30,557 nt of DNA from a virus. Shown here one piece after another: positions 6,197-11,631 of this stretch. The stretch covers positions 1-30,557 of the IMG/VR virus record IMGVR_UViG_3300044615_001035. The stretch is one strand, 5' to 3'. The position numbers were made by a program, and so were the translations under genes. The notes under the pieces were generated by a model, which ran no database searches, was not told the origin of the DNA, and worked only from the letters and a program-made list of their open reading frames with translations. Position 1 is the stretch's first letter. Every line of letters starts with the position of its first letter.

Positions 6197-6502
6197 ATGG
6201 CTGCTTCCTTCTCCACCCTGACCGCCACTGAGCGTTGCCTTGTCGCGGCTCCCGCCAACGCATGGGAGGTGTGCGCCGCTGTTCACGACTTTGGCGGCAT
6301 CGTTGACTGTGCAGTGCGTAGCTTCAACGGCAAGAAAGTGCTCAATGCCGTCAAGCTGGGCAACGACTGCTTCGACGTCACCCTGGTGAATCACAACCAT
6401 CTCCAAGGCAGGCTTGTTAAGGGCTCCACCATTCGCTTCACCACCACCGGCACTTGGCTCAAGGAATGGCTGGAAGCAGTGGGTTCCACCGTCACTTTGT
6501 GA
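6197..6502 (+). CDS. hypothetical protein, 101 aa
   Basis: The start is placed at ATG 6197 after the shared leader, not at the open frame's first ATG. The protein reads MAASFSTLTATERCLVAAPA, then IVDCAVRSFNGKKVLNAV, then strand-rich GSTIRFTTTGTWLKEWLEAV. The family is unknown. The strand-rich ending recalls the 4342 gene in style, but I see no alignable motif. A terminator follows directly. Confidence 0.7.
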   Translation: MAASFSTLTATERCLVAAPANAWEVCAAVHDFGGIVDCAVRSFNGKKVLNAVKLGNDCFDVTLVNHNHLQGRLVKGSTIRFTTTGTWLKEWLEAVGSTVTL

Positions 6503-6513
6503 AGAAACAACGG

Positions 6514-6537
6514 AAGGGGCGCTTGGGCGCCCTTTCT
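6514..6537 (+). terminator. rho-independent terminator
   Basis: AAGGGGCGC (6514-6522) and GCGCCCTTT (6527-6535) form a nine-pair stem with one G-U pair and a 4-nt loop, with a short T-rich tail (CT). It lies 12 bases after the stop at 6502. Confidence 0.65.
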
Positions 6538-6556
6538 GGCTTATTATTCCCTCAAC

Positions 6557-6570
6557 GAGGCGCGAGCCTC
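6557..6570 (+). promoter_or_regulatory. GAGGC-GCGA-GCCTC stem-loop, copy 4
   Basis: The element is identical to copy 1. TATTAT (6542-6547), the best -10 of the set, ends nine bases before it. ATG 6587 follows 16 bases after it. Confidence 0.7.
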
Positions 6571-6586
6571 TCCCTTCCTTCTTCCC

Positions 6587-6823
6587 ATGACCTCCTCCTT
6601 CATCCAAGACCAGCTCATTTCCATGGTTGCTCGCTTCATCTGCGAAGCCAAGGCTGGTGACATGCTCATGCTTCCTGCCATGGCAGCCCTCCACAAGCGT
6701 GAAGATGGCCGCATCTGCATGAGCCGCCGAGGAAGCCTGCCCATGCCACTGTGGGAGCCCCTGAGCCACGATATTGTTGCCACCATTGTTAGGTGGAGCA
6801 AAGAAGACCTGCAGGCCGCCTGA
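6587..6823 (+). CDS. hypothetical protein, 78 aa
   Basis: The ATG at 6587 follows the shared leader. The product begins MTSSFIQDQLISMVARFICE and ends DIVATIVRWSKEDLQAA. It appears helical, with methionine-rich AGDMLMLPAMAALHK in the middle. The family is unknown. This is the last of the four GAGGC-leader genes, and the following genes are packed without hairpins. Confidence 0.68.
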   Translation: MTSSFIQDQLISMVARFICEAKAGDMLMLPAMAALHKREDGRICMSRRGSLPMPLWEPLSHDIVATIVRWSKEDLQAA

Positions 6824-6876
6824 GCGGCCTCTCCCCCCTCCGCACCCTCCGAACCCTCCGCAGCCTCCCTAGAACC

Positions 6877-7065
6877 GTGCAAGACACCATCAACATCCTG
6901 GCCATCAGCAATAAAGGCCGTAGCCGCATCGGCACCACCATCACCACTGCCATTGTTGAGCAGAATTTCCACGACAAGCTTTTCATTGTGCTTCCGCAGT
7001 TCAATCAATGCCGATGGATTAAAAGGAACAACGATCCTGACTTTCGCATTATCCCTGAGGATTGA
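6877..7065 (+). CDS. small hypothetical protein, 62 aa, GTG start
   Basis: I choose GTG at 6877 (VQDTINILAISNKGRSRIGT) because upstream frame extension runs through a low-complexity CCTCCGNA-type tract (about 6835-6869) that looks like another CT-rich leader. The end, FRIIPED, overlaps the next start region (TGATCATG). The protein is strand-rich and slightly basic; the family is unknown. The long version starting at 6793 would overlap the previous gene by 31 bases. Confidence 0.5.
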   Translation: MQDTINILAISNKGRSRIGTTITTAIVEQNFHDKLFIVLPQFNQCRWIKRNNDPDFRIIPED

Positions 7066-7067
7066 TC

Positions 7068-7262
7068 ATGCCTTACTCTCTCGTTCTTGATGATGAATGG
7101 GGCATTCCATTCACTGCTAAAACCTTCGCTTCTATTGAAGAAGTGCAAGATGAAATTAAGACAATGGACGAAGCATTGGACGATGCAGGACTAAGCGCCG
7201 CTCATGACATTCGTTGCATTATTGACCAGCTCAAAGAAATTATTGAGGCCGAAAAAGCCTGA
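7068..7262 (+). CDS. small acidic hypothetical protein, 64 aa
   Basis: The ATG at 7068 lies two bases after the previous stop; TTG 7062 is an alternative. The protein is MPYSLVLDDEWGIPFTAKTF followed by acidic helices (SIEEVQDEIKTMDEALDDAG) and a lysine-glutamate tail. The family is not recognised. The small acidic helical character is common among phage host-takeover proteins, but nothing here shows a target. Confidence 0.62.
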   Translation: MPYSLVLDDEWGIPFTAKTFASIEEVQDEIKTMDEALDDAGLSAAHDIRCIIDQLKEIIEAEKA

Positions 7263-7267
7263 AACCC

Positions 7268-7573
7268 ATGCACACCATCCGCAACTACAACAGCAACGGG
7301 CCTTACTTTCCTTCCACCCAGGGAGTGTATCAAGCAGCGCGTCTCCGTGAATTGATCATGCACGTCAGAGTGTGCATGCAAGATGGAGACTACCAAATTG
7401 GCGTGTTTGATGATGATGGTCAATGCAAAGGTATTTGGACTGATGAAGCAGAGCCTGAGCCTGATGGTGAAGGAGGCATGGTTCTAGGAAGACCCGCTTA
7501 TGTGCTATATCGCCCTGGTGACATCCCTGCAGGCTTGTGGAACTTGATGCTTTCTAAATTCAAGAGGGTTTGA
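7268..7573 (+). CDS. hypothetical protein, 101 aa
   Basis: It starts at ATG 7268 (MHTIRNYNSNGPYFPSTQGV), five bases after the previous stop. The middle VCMQDGDYQIGVFDDDGQCK and the end PAYVLYRPGDIPAGLWNLML are strand-rich. The family is not recognised. It precedes the MGTNYYL-type gene by only two bases, so co-translation is likely. Confidence 0.62.
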   Translation: MHTIRNYNSNGPYFPSTQGVYQAARLRELIMHVRVCMQDGDYQIGVFDDDGQCKGIWTDEAEPEPDGEGGMVLGRPAYVLYRPGDIPAGLWNLMLSKFKRV

Positions 7574-7575
7574 CC

Positions 7576-7989
7576 ATGGGAACCAATTATTATTTGCATG
7601 CTCCTAAATGCTTGCACTGTGGTAAAGAAGTAGAAGAACCATTGCATCTTGGCAAAAGCTCGGCAGGGTGGTGCTTTGGCTTGCACGTGTATCCCGAAAA
7701 AGATTTACACAATTGGGGCGATATGTGGAGCCATATTCATTACAAGGTGGAAGAAAAAGATTATGAAATTAGAAACGAGTATGGAGATTCCATTGATCCT
7801 GCTCTTTTCTTTTCCATTGTTTGGGATAGAAAAGGACGGTCGGAAAAGCTTTTCGACAAGAAATGGTTAGCAGATAATCACGCCACGATTGGCCCTTGTG
7901 GTCTCGCCAGGCATGCTTTGTATCCTGGCCATTGCATTGGCCATGGTGGCGATGGCCCTTTTGATTACATCATTGGAGAATTCTCATGA
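7576..7989 (+). CDS. MGTNYYL-type conserved phage protein with zinc-ribbon-like motif, 137 aa
   Basis: The start is at ATG 7576: MGTNYYLHAPKCLHCGKEVE. The opening MGTNYYL, the CxxC pair, then PLHLGKSSAGWCFGLHVYPE define a conserved family that I recall from many phages and prophages. The role is unknown. Later cysteine and histidine residues (GPCGLARHALYPGHCIGHGG) may complete a metal site. An in-frame TTG at 7570 is less likely. The stop overlaps the next ATG (ATGA at 7986-7989). Confidence 0.78.
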   Translation: MGTNYYLHAPKCLHCGKEVEEPLHLGKSSAGWCFGLHVYPEKDLHNWGDMWSHIHYKVEEKDYEIRNEYGDSIDPALFFSIVWDRKGRSEKLFDKKWLADNHATIGPCGLARHALYPGHCIGHGGDGPFDYIIGEFS

Positions 7990-8165
7990 TTGACGATGAT
8001 TCGCTTTCACACTTCGTTGAGGACTGGTGGAGAGGCATGGTGCTTTACGATCCTGACACTAAAGAATATGTGGACAATATCTTCAAAAACATTCACAAAC
8101 AGCATTTTGTTGATTTTTTGCGGGATGCTTTAGTTGAACTTGGTGGCCAGTATGATTCTCATTGA
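7986..8165 (+). CDS. small hypothetical protein, 59 aa
   Basis: The ATG at 7986 overlaps the preceding stop. The protein reads MIDDDSLSHFVEDWWRGMVL and ends FLRDALVELGGQYDSH. It is acidic and helical with aromatic residues. The family is unknown. Its 3' end overlaps the next small gene by 14 bases, keeping the tight packing of this unit. Confidence 0.6.
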   Translation: MIDDDSLSHFVEDWWRGMVLYDPDTKEYVDNIFKNIHKQHFVDFLRDALVELGGQYDSH

Positions 8166-8307
8166 TTATTTCTCAGAAGCTTGCTGCAAGGGCACAGAGC
8201 TTGTAGAGGGCTGGTACTGGTATGAAGACGATGGGGAAGAAGTGGGAGGGCCGTATAGAGACGAAAAAGCCGCCATTGCGGCGGCTCAATCAGGGCTTAA
8301 ATGGTGA
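8152..8307 (+). CDS. small hypothetical protein, 51 aa
   Basis: The ATG at 8152 lies 14 bases inside the previous gene. The product, MILIDYFSEACCKGTELVEG then WYWYEDDGEEVGGPYRDEKA, ends AAQSGLKW with TGA at 8305-8307. The GGPYRDEKAAI pattern looks like a small phage domain seen in other short proteins, but I cannot name it. It is the last gene before the 0.9-kb gene-poor block. A 65-residue frame from ATG 8222 overlaps it and runs into the tandem repeat. Confidence 0.58.
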   Translation: MILIDYFSEACCKGTELVEGWYWYEDDGEEVGGPYRDEKAAIAAAQSGLKW

Positions 8308-8309
8308 GG

Positions 8310-8393
8310 GTTCGGCTGGCTATGTATTGGGTCCGGCTGAAAGTGTATTGGACCCGGCTAGAGGCGTATTGGGTCCGGGCAAAGGTGTATTAG
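8310..8393 (+). repeat. four tandem 21-bp repeats
   Basis: Units at 8310-8330, 8331-8351, 8352-8372 and 8373-8393 share the frame GTCCGGCT-n7-GTATTGG with changes mainly in the middle. The unit is a multiple of three; one forward frame reads as seven-residue repeats of the type PAxxVLG. Iterons or a short repetitive peptide are both possible. Confidence 0.85.
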
Positions 8394-8422
8394 TGCGTTT
8401 GTACTATTTTTCTTGGTGAGAA

Positions 8423-8437
8423 TGAGAATCGTTCTCA
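8423..8437. promoter_or_regulatory. palindromic operator-like site 1 (Fur-box-like)
   Basis: TGAGAA-TCG-TTCTCA is a perfect inverted repeat. The 19 bases at 8418-8436 match 15 of 19 positions of the bacterial Fur box. The same sequence type recurs at 8478 and 10532. Confidence 0.5.
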
Positions 8438-8438
8438 A

Positions 8439-8469
8439 TAGTACTGGTGTACTGTAGTACTGGTGTACT
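8439..8469. repeat. 15-bp direct repeat, two copies
   Basis: TAGTACTGGTGTACT occurs at 8439-8453 and 8455-8469 with one base between. Each copy contains an imperfect inverted repeat (AGTAC-n5-GTACT region). It lies exactly between two operator-like palindromes. Confidence 0.75.
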
Positions 8470-8477
8470 ACTGATAC

Positions 8478-8492
8478 TGAGAATCATTCTCA
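8478..8492. promoter_or_regulatory. palindromic operator-like site 2 (Fur-box-like)
   Basis: TGAGAA-TCA-TTCTCA is a perfect inverted repeat. The 19 bases at 8473-8491 match 16 of 19 Fur-box positions by eye. Its centre is 55 bases from site 1, about five helical turns. Confidence 0.5.
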
Positions 8493-8820
8493 ATAATGGC
8501 ATCCATAAGCTGAGCTTATCAATCCGGGCCGAACCATCAGCATCCCTTATCTTATAAGGCATCCTGATCATTCCAGGCCAAACAATCAGCCCAGCTTATC
8601 AGCGCCCGACTAGTACGTTTGCACTTGTGCCGATTGGCGGATTGGCACAATCCCCGGATTCCCGACCGACTCGCCGTAGTATTGCGAAATGTGACAATCG
8701 CTTGCCCATGGCAGTGCATTATCACGATGCCGTTATGTCCCAGTTCTTTACCCTTAGGAGCGCTGTTGTTAGCTATACCTTTCGGCCTTTCCAGTTCTTT
8801 ATACTGCAGCGAACCATAAG

Positions 8821-8858
8821 CAGCGCTGATCAGCGCTGAGAGGCTCCCAGGAGCCTCT
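8821..8858. repeat. adjacent perfect palindromes
   Basis: CAGCGCTGATCAGCGCTG (8821-8838) is an 18-bp perfect palindrome. AGAGGCTCC-CA-GGAGCCTCT (8839-8858) follows with no gap and has nine-pair arms. No T run follows, so this is not an ordinary terminator. Confidence 0.7.
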
Positions 8859-9081
8859 GTGAGGCGTTTCAGGCCTTCCCGGCTATCCCCACACCTAGAA
8901 GCGCTTTCCGCAGCTTTCCAGATGGGGCAAGGCGTTTCGGCCGTTACGGTTCGCCTCGCTACTTTTTGGGCAATGGTTGACAGGATGGCGGGAGGCATGA
9001 TTTGCGCGCGCATGCGCGTTCTTTCCTTCCCTGCAGGATCCTCCCAACCACGGGCGCCAGACAATGGGCCAAACCATGAAA

Positions 9082-9098
9082 GCGGCGCAGTGCGCCGC
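9082..9098. repeat. GC-rich palindrome
   Basis: GCGGCGCA-G-TGCGCCGC has perfect eight-base arms around one base. A second one, GCGGCA-n5-TGCCGC, lies about 20 bases downstream. They are about 120 bases before ATG 9214. Confidence 0.55.
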
Positions 9099-9213
9099 AT
9101 TGTGTGCCGGTGCTGGAGGCGGCACAGCATGCCGCGCCCTGGTCCGTTCTGGCGGCAACAATGGGCCCATGGCAGGGAAGCGATTCCCGGCCGATTCCCT
9201 CCGCTTTCCTCTC

Positions 9214-9534
9214 ATGACCTTCTGCAATCGCCCGGACGCCTTTGAATTTCTGTCTGCCGTATCACGTGGCCAGAAACGTGGCACCGTGAAAGCCATTAAG
9301 GCAGCGGCCAGAACCCTCGGGCTGATCGACAGCATCTCCCACGCACAGCACGGCTACCACGTAAGCAAGGGATGGGAGATCAGCCCTTGCCAGACCCTGA
9401 GGGACGTTGCTGAGGCTCTCCTATGGTCGTTTGCTTCTGCGCCCGTTCTGCCTGCTGAAAAGGCGCGTGCACTCTATCGGCAGACCGTGAAAGGTCACCG
9501 CGTGGCGTGGGATGAACCGTCCGAGAACTTCTGA
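9214..9534 (+). CDS. hypothetical protein, 106 aa
   Basis: I choose ATG 9214 (MTFCNRPDAFEFLSAVSRGQ) because it follows a CT-rich leader (CTCCGCTTTCCTCTC); the open frame extends to 9064 but that part is low-complexity and GC-palindromic. The protein has KAIKAAARTLGLIDSISHAQ and ends WDEPSENF. It appears helical with a basic centre. The family is not recognised. It is the first gene after the regulatory block. Confidence 0.62.
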   Translation: MTFCNRPDAFEFLSAVSRGQKRGTVKAIKAAARTLGLIDSISHAQHGYHVSKGWEISPCQTLRDVAEALLWSFASAPVLPAEKARALYRQTVKGHRVAWDEPSENF

Positions 9535-9579
9535 GCCTTTCTTTACTTTCCTTTCTTTCCCTTTCTTTCCTTCTGAATC

Positions 9580-9732
9580 ATGACAAGTCTCACCCCCGGC
9601 CAACTCATCGAACTGATCGCCCTGGTGGATGACAACAACCAGTTCAATGATGAAGAGGATGCTTTCAACTATTGGCAGGAGGTTTCCGATGCGTTGAAGG
9701 CAGATTATCGCAAGTGGTTTGAAACTTTCTAG
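9580..9732 (+). CDS. small acidic hypothetical protein, 50 aa
   Basis: ATG 9580 follows a long CT tract (9535-9574) with no Shine-Dalgarno site. The product is MTSLTPGQLIELIALVDDNN followed by QFNDEEDAFNYWQEVSDALK, ending KWFETF. It is a small acidic two-helix protein of unknown function. Its end and the following leader are again CT-rich. Confidence 0.6.
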   Translation: MTSLTPGQLIELIALVDDNNQFNDEEDAFNYWQEVSDALKADYRKWFETF

Positions 9733-9763
9733 CCTTTCTTTCTTTCCTTCTTTCTTTCTGATC

Positions 9764-10459
9764 ATGAAACTTTCTTCCCTTTCTTTTCACCTTTCTACTG
9801 TCAGCTCTAACGCTAAGACTGGGCCCATAGCCGTTAGCACGTCCTCCCGCGCCACGTGTTCTCCTTCCTGTCCTTTCTTTCAGAACGGATGCTACGCAGA
9901 ATCGGGCCCACTTCTCCTACATTGGCGAAAGGTTACCGAAGGTCTGCGCGGTGTTACATTCTCGGAATTCCTTTCTAGTCTTCTCAGCTTAGAAAGTGGG
10001 CGTCTGTTTCGCCACAATCAGGCTGGAGATTGCCCGCATACAAACGGCAGAATCAGCCGCACATTCATCCGCCGCATGGTAGCAAGTGTGCAACACTTAA
10101 AGGCCTTCACCTACACTCACCATGACATAAAGTTGGGAGAGAATCTTCAGCTTCTGAAATACGCTAACCGCAACGGTTTTACAATCAATCTCAGCACTGA
10201 GTCAGAAACAGCCGCCGATGATGCAATCGCCGCCGGATTACCTGCCGTGATGGTAGCTAACAGCGATGAAGAGCGCACAACGTGGCACACGCCGGCCGGG
10301 AACACTGTTCTAGTGTGTCCTGCGCAACGTTCAGACACTACCACTTGCGCCGATTGCAAGCTGTGCCATCATCGCGGCCGCAGGGTAGTGATAGCTTTCC
10401 TCGCCCATGGCACTGGAAAGAAGAAAGCTAACGCCGCAATCGCTCCCACTAGCCTATAG
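9764..10459 (+). CDS. cysteine-rich conserved phage protein (resembles DUF7227 / Gp37-Gp68-type), 231 aa
   Basis: The start is at ATG 9764 after a second CT tract; a TTG at 9719 inside the previous gene is unlikely. Near residues 17-46 it has NAKTGPIAVSTSSRATCSPS then CPFFQNGCYAESGP, a C-x3-C-x6-C cluster of a kind I recall from a widespread phage family (DUF7227 from memory) and, more loosely, from phage Gp37/Gp68 proteins suspected to be iron-sulphur proteins. A second cluster near the C-terminus, CPAQRSDTTTCADCKLCHHR, could bind another metal. RLFRHNQAGD and FTYTHHD are further conserved-looking motifs. The biochemical role is unknown; family naming is moderate confidence. Confidence 0.7.
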   Translation: MKLSSLSFHLSTVSSNAKTGPIAVSTSSRATCSPSCPFFQNGCYAESGPLLLHWRKVTEGLRGVTFSEFLSSLLSLESGRLFRHNQAGDCPHTNGRISRTFIRRMVASVQHLKAFTYTHHDIKLGENLQLLKYANRNGFTINLSTESETAADDAIAAGLPAVMVANSDEERTTWHTPAGNTVLVCPAQRSDTTTCADCKLCHHRGRRVVIAFLAHGTGKKKANAAIAPTSL

Positions 10460-10473
10460 GCTGCGAAACGATC

Positions 10474-10508
10474 GGGCCCTTACTTTATAGTGAGGGCCCC
10501 TTTCTTTC
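10474..10508 (+). terminator. rho-independent terminator
   Basis: GGGCCCTTAC (10474-10483) pairs with GTGAGGGCCC (10490-10499), ten pairs with one G-U, followed by CTTTCTTTC. It closes the 9214-10459 unit. Confidence 0.75.
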
Positions 10509-10531
10509 TATGGTTGGGAGACAATTAGCCT

Positions 10532-10550
10532 ATTGAGAGGCGTTCTCAAT
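10532..10550. promoter_or_regulatory. palindromic operator-like site 3
   Basis: ATTGAGA-GGCGT-TCTCAAT matches 16 of 19 bases of site 1 in the CrTTCTCAATA orientation. Sites 1 and 2 lie before, and site 3 after, the three genes 9214-10459. Confidence 0.5.
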
Positions 10551-10761
10551 AAGACATTTTTATCAGCATTGCTTATCAGTTGCAAAATGTTACAGGGAGC
10601 AGTAGTACGGGCGTTCTATCGCAGGGGGTCGGGGATACCCAAATTAGGAGCGACGTAATTTTCAATCCATTTTTTCCCCATATGCCACTTCCCAGTGCGC
10701 ACTGACCGAACGATCTAGAGCTGAACGATGGGGAGTGAGGTCACCAAGATTGTTCGTCGTC

Positions 10762-10875
10762 TTATGGTTCTTTCAGGATGAGAGCTATGGCAAGGAGGAC
10801 GAAAGTAAGGAGGATTAGGAGAGCAATAATTACGCTCCAGGAGGGATCAGTTGGTGAGGCGAGGGGATGAAGCAT
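10762..10875 (-). CDS. candidate single-pass membrane peptide, 37 aa
   Basis: A minus-strand frame from ATG at 10875 to TAA at 10762-10764 encodes MLHPLASPTDPSW, a continuous hydrophobic helix of about 22 residues (SVIIALLILLTFVLLAIALI), and LKEP. Such a clean transmembrane helix with a short polar start and a charged end is unlikely by chance. The frame lies in a block with no other gene and is preceded by a plausible promoter whose start point is covered by a palindrome. It could be a holin-like, superinfection or photosystem-associated small protein; I cannot choose. No good ribosome binding site is visible. Confidence 0.45.
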   Translation of the reverse strand: MLHPLASPTDPSWSVIIALLILLTFVLLAIALILKEP

Positions 10876-10948
10876 GAATTTATGAAGGCCGCTTGCGAGA
10901 GGGTAGCTCCCCCAGGAGCGTCATTCATGCGGCCTTAGTCTTACTATT

Positions 10949-10992
10949 GTCTCATTTGAGACTGTTTTAAGACTGGCGATAGCTACGCACAA
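10949..10992 (-). promoter_or_regulatory. minus-strand promoter with palindrome at start point
   Basis: On the minus strand TTGTGC (10987-10992) and TAAAAC (10964-10969) are 17 bases apart. The palindrome GTCTCA-TT-TGAGAC (10949-10962) lies over the predicted start point, nested within a second inverted repeat AGTCTTA/TAAGACT (10937-10974). This is the layout of a repressed promoter facing the small membrane peptide gene. Confidence 0.45.
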
Positions 10993-11057
10993 TATGGGCG
11001 ATCAAAAGAAAAGAAGAAAGCGAAAGGAGGTGGTAAGGAAGGAGCCCAGGAATGTAC

Positions 11058-11193
11058 CGCCTTGGGGGCTCAGCTCGTAGGGCTCCTAGCAAAGGCTTCT
11101 TAAAAGAAGGGAGTTGAGAGGAGGATGGTGGAGCTGAGCCGCTTGTTATCTATCGCCTTGGGGGCTCCTGCTCGTAGCGGCTCGCGGAGGCTT
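11058..11193. repeat. imperfect direct repeat and inverted repeat, possible structured RNA
   Basis: CGCCTTGGGGGCTC occurs at 11058-11071 and 11154-11167 (96 bases apart), each followed by CTCGTAG, GGCTC and AGGCTT. GGCTCAGCTC (11067-11076) is also perfectly complementary to GAGCTGAGCC (11131-11140), and GGAGCCC (11041-11047) to GGGCTCC (11080-11086). The mutually exclusive pairings suggest a foldable RNA or a duplicated DNA site. Confidence 0.5.
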
Positions 11194-11251
11194 GAAAGCT
11201 GCTCGTAATGGAGCACACGCTACGCCTATTGTTATTGTAGAGCTAAATCTT

Positions 11252-11273
11252 ATGAGTCTTAAATGAGACTCAT
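11252..11273. promoter_or_regulatory. palindromic operator-like site facing 11379
   Basis: ATGAGTCT-TAAATG-AGACTCAT has perfect eight-base arms. Its core GTCTTAAATGAGAC differs by one base from the reverse complement of the palindrome at 10949. A weak promoter (TTGTTA 11229-11234, TATGAG 11251-11256) overlaps it. Confidence 0.42.
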
Positions 11274-11378
11274 GCTATAGCAAGGAAGTGACAGTTAGGA
11301 AAGTGTCTTTTATTGGCAAATCAAGACAAAAGCAAGGAAAATAAGCGCTGTTAGCATTACTTTCCCTTCTCCGCAACC

Positions 11379-11618
11379 ATGGGATATAACAACAGTCGCA
11401 CGGGCTATGCCACAGTCGTCAGCTTTTGGAGAGTGTTCGTCTCTTCAGAAAGAGCATGGCCTCGCACCATTCGGGACTTGCCTGCCATGGTCAAGCCCCC
11501 TAAGGAGCAGTTCTACCGTCCACGCGTGGCAGCGCATAGCGGCCATCAAATTGACCTCCTGGATTGGCACTTATCTTTAGATGAGACGCCACCGGCATGC
11601 TGCTATCCTGATTGGTAG
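11379..11618 (+). CDS. hypothetical protein, 79 aa
   Basis: The ATG at 11379 follows a CT-rich leader (CTTTCCCTTCTCCGCAACC) like those of confirmed genes. The product begins MGYNNSRTGYATVVSFWRVF and has basic and tryptophan residues; the end is PPACCYPDW. I see no family resemblance. The support is the leader and position, after a regulatory block and before the next small gene. Confidence 0.5.
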   Translation: MGYNNSRTGYATVVSFWRVFVSSERAWPRTIRDLPAMVKPPKEQFYRPRVAAHSGHQIDLLDWHLSLDETPPACCYPDW

Positions 11619-11631
11619 TTCCTCGTGTCCC

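Larger units (their letters stand above)
8308..9213. other. 0.9-kb gene-poor, palindrome-rich block
   Basis: I find no convincing gene here. The block starts with four 21-bp tandem repeats, then two Fur-like palindromes flanking a 15-bp direct repeat. Next are ATAAGC-TGA-GCTTAT (8505-8519) and CCTTAT-CTT-ATAAGG (8547-8561), a palindrome cluster at 8821-8858, and GC-rich palindromes near 9000 and 9082. A 192-residue frame on the minus strand (8552-9130) and several short plus frames resemble no family. Possible roles are a replication origin, a regulatory switch, or both. Confidence 0.6.
10460..11378. other. 0.9-kb second gene-poor block with a candidate small membrane protein
   Basis: After the terminator at 10474 the block holds operator-like site 3 (10532) and a 37-residue minus-strand membrane-protein frame (10762-10875) with its own promoter and palindrome. 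An inverted repeat AAGGCCGC/GCGGCCTT (10885-10935 area), duplicated GC-rich segments (11058-11193) and a second palindrome (11252-11273) follow. Short plus frames of 27-28 codons around 10994 and 11125 are weak. A structured RNA in 11040-11190 is possible. Confidence 0.55.

Noticed and set aside
8552-9130. 192-residue open frame on the minus strand across the gene-free block
   Set aside because: It crosses several perfect palindromes, has low-complexity and cysteine-scattered composition, resembles no family and has no leader. I treat it as chance, with some doubt because a neighbouring frame (around 8590-8700) also reads in a protein-like way and a decayed gene is possible.
9535-9763. CT repeats as CRISPR or satellite DNA
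   Set aside because: The tracts are simple pyrimidine leaders without repeat-spacer order. No CRISPR array was seen in the window.
10994-11080. 28-residue lysine/arginine-rich plus-strand frame
   Set aside because: It begins with MGDQKKRRKRKE and ends in the duplicated GC-rich segment. The composition follows purine-rich DNA, and its start lies over a minus-strand promoter. Kept as an outside chance only.
11125-11208. 27-residue plus-strand frame after AGGAGG
   Set aside because: The AGGAGG touches the ATG with no spacing, so it is not a usable ribosome site, and the frame lies in the repeat region.
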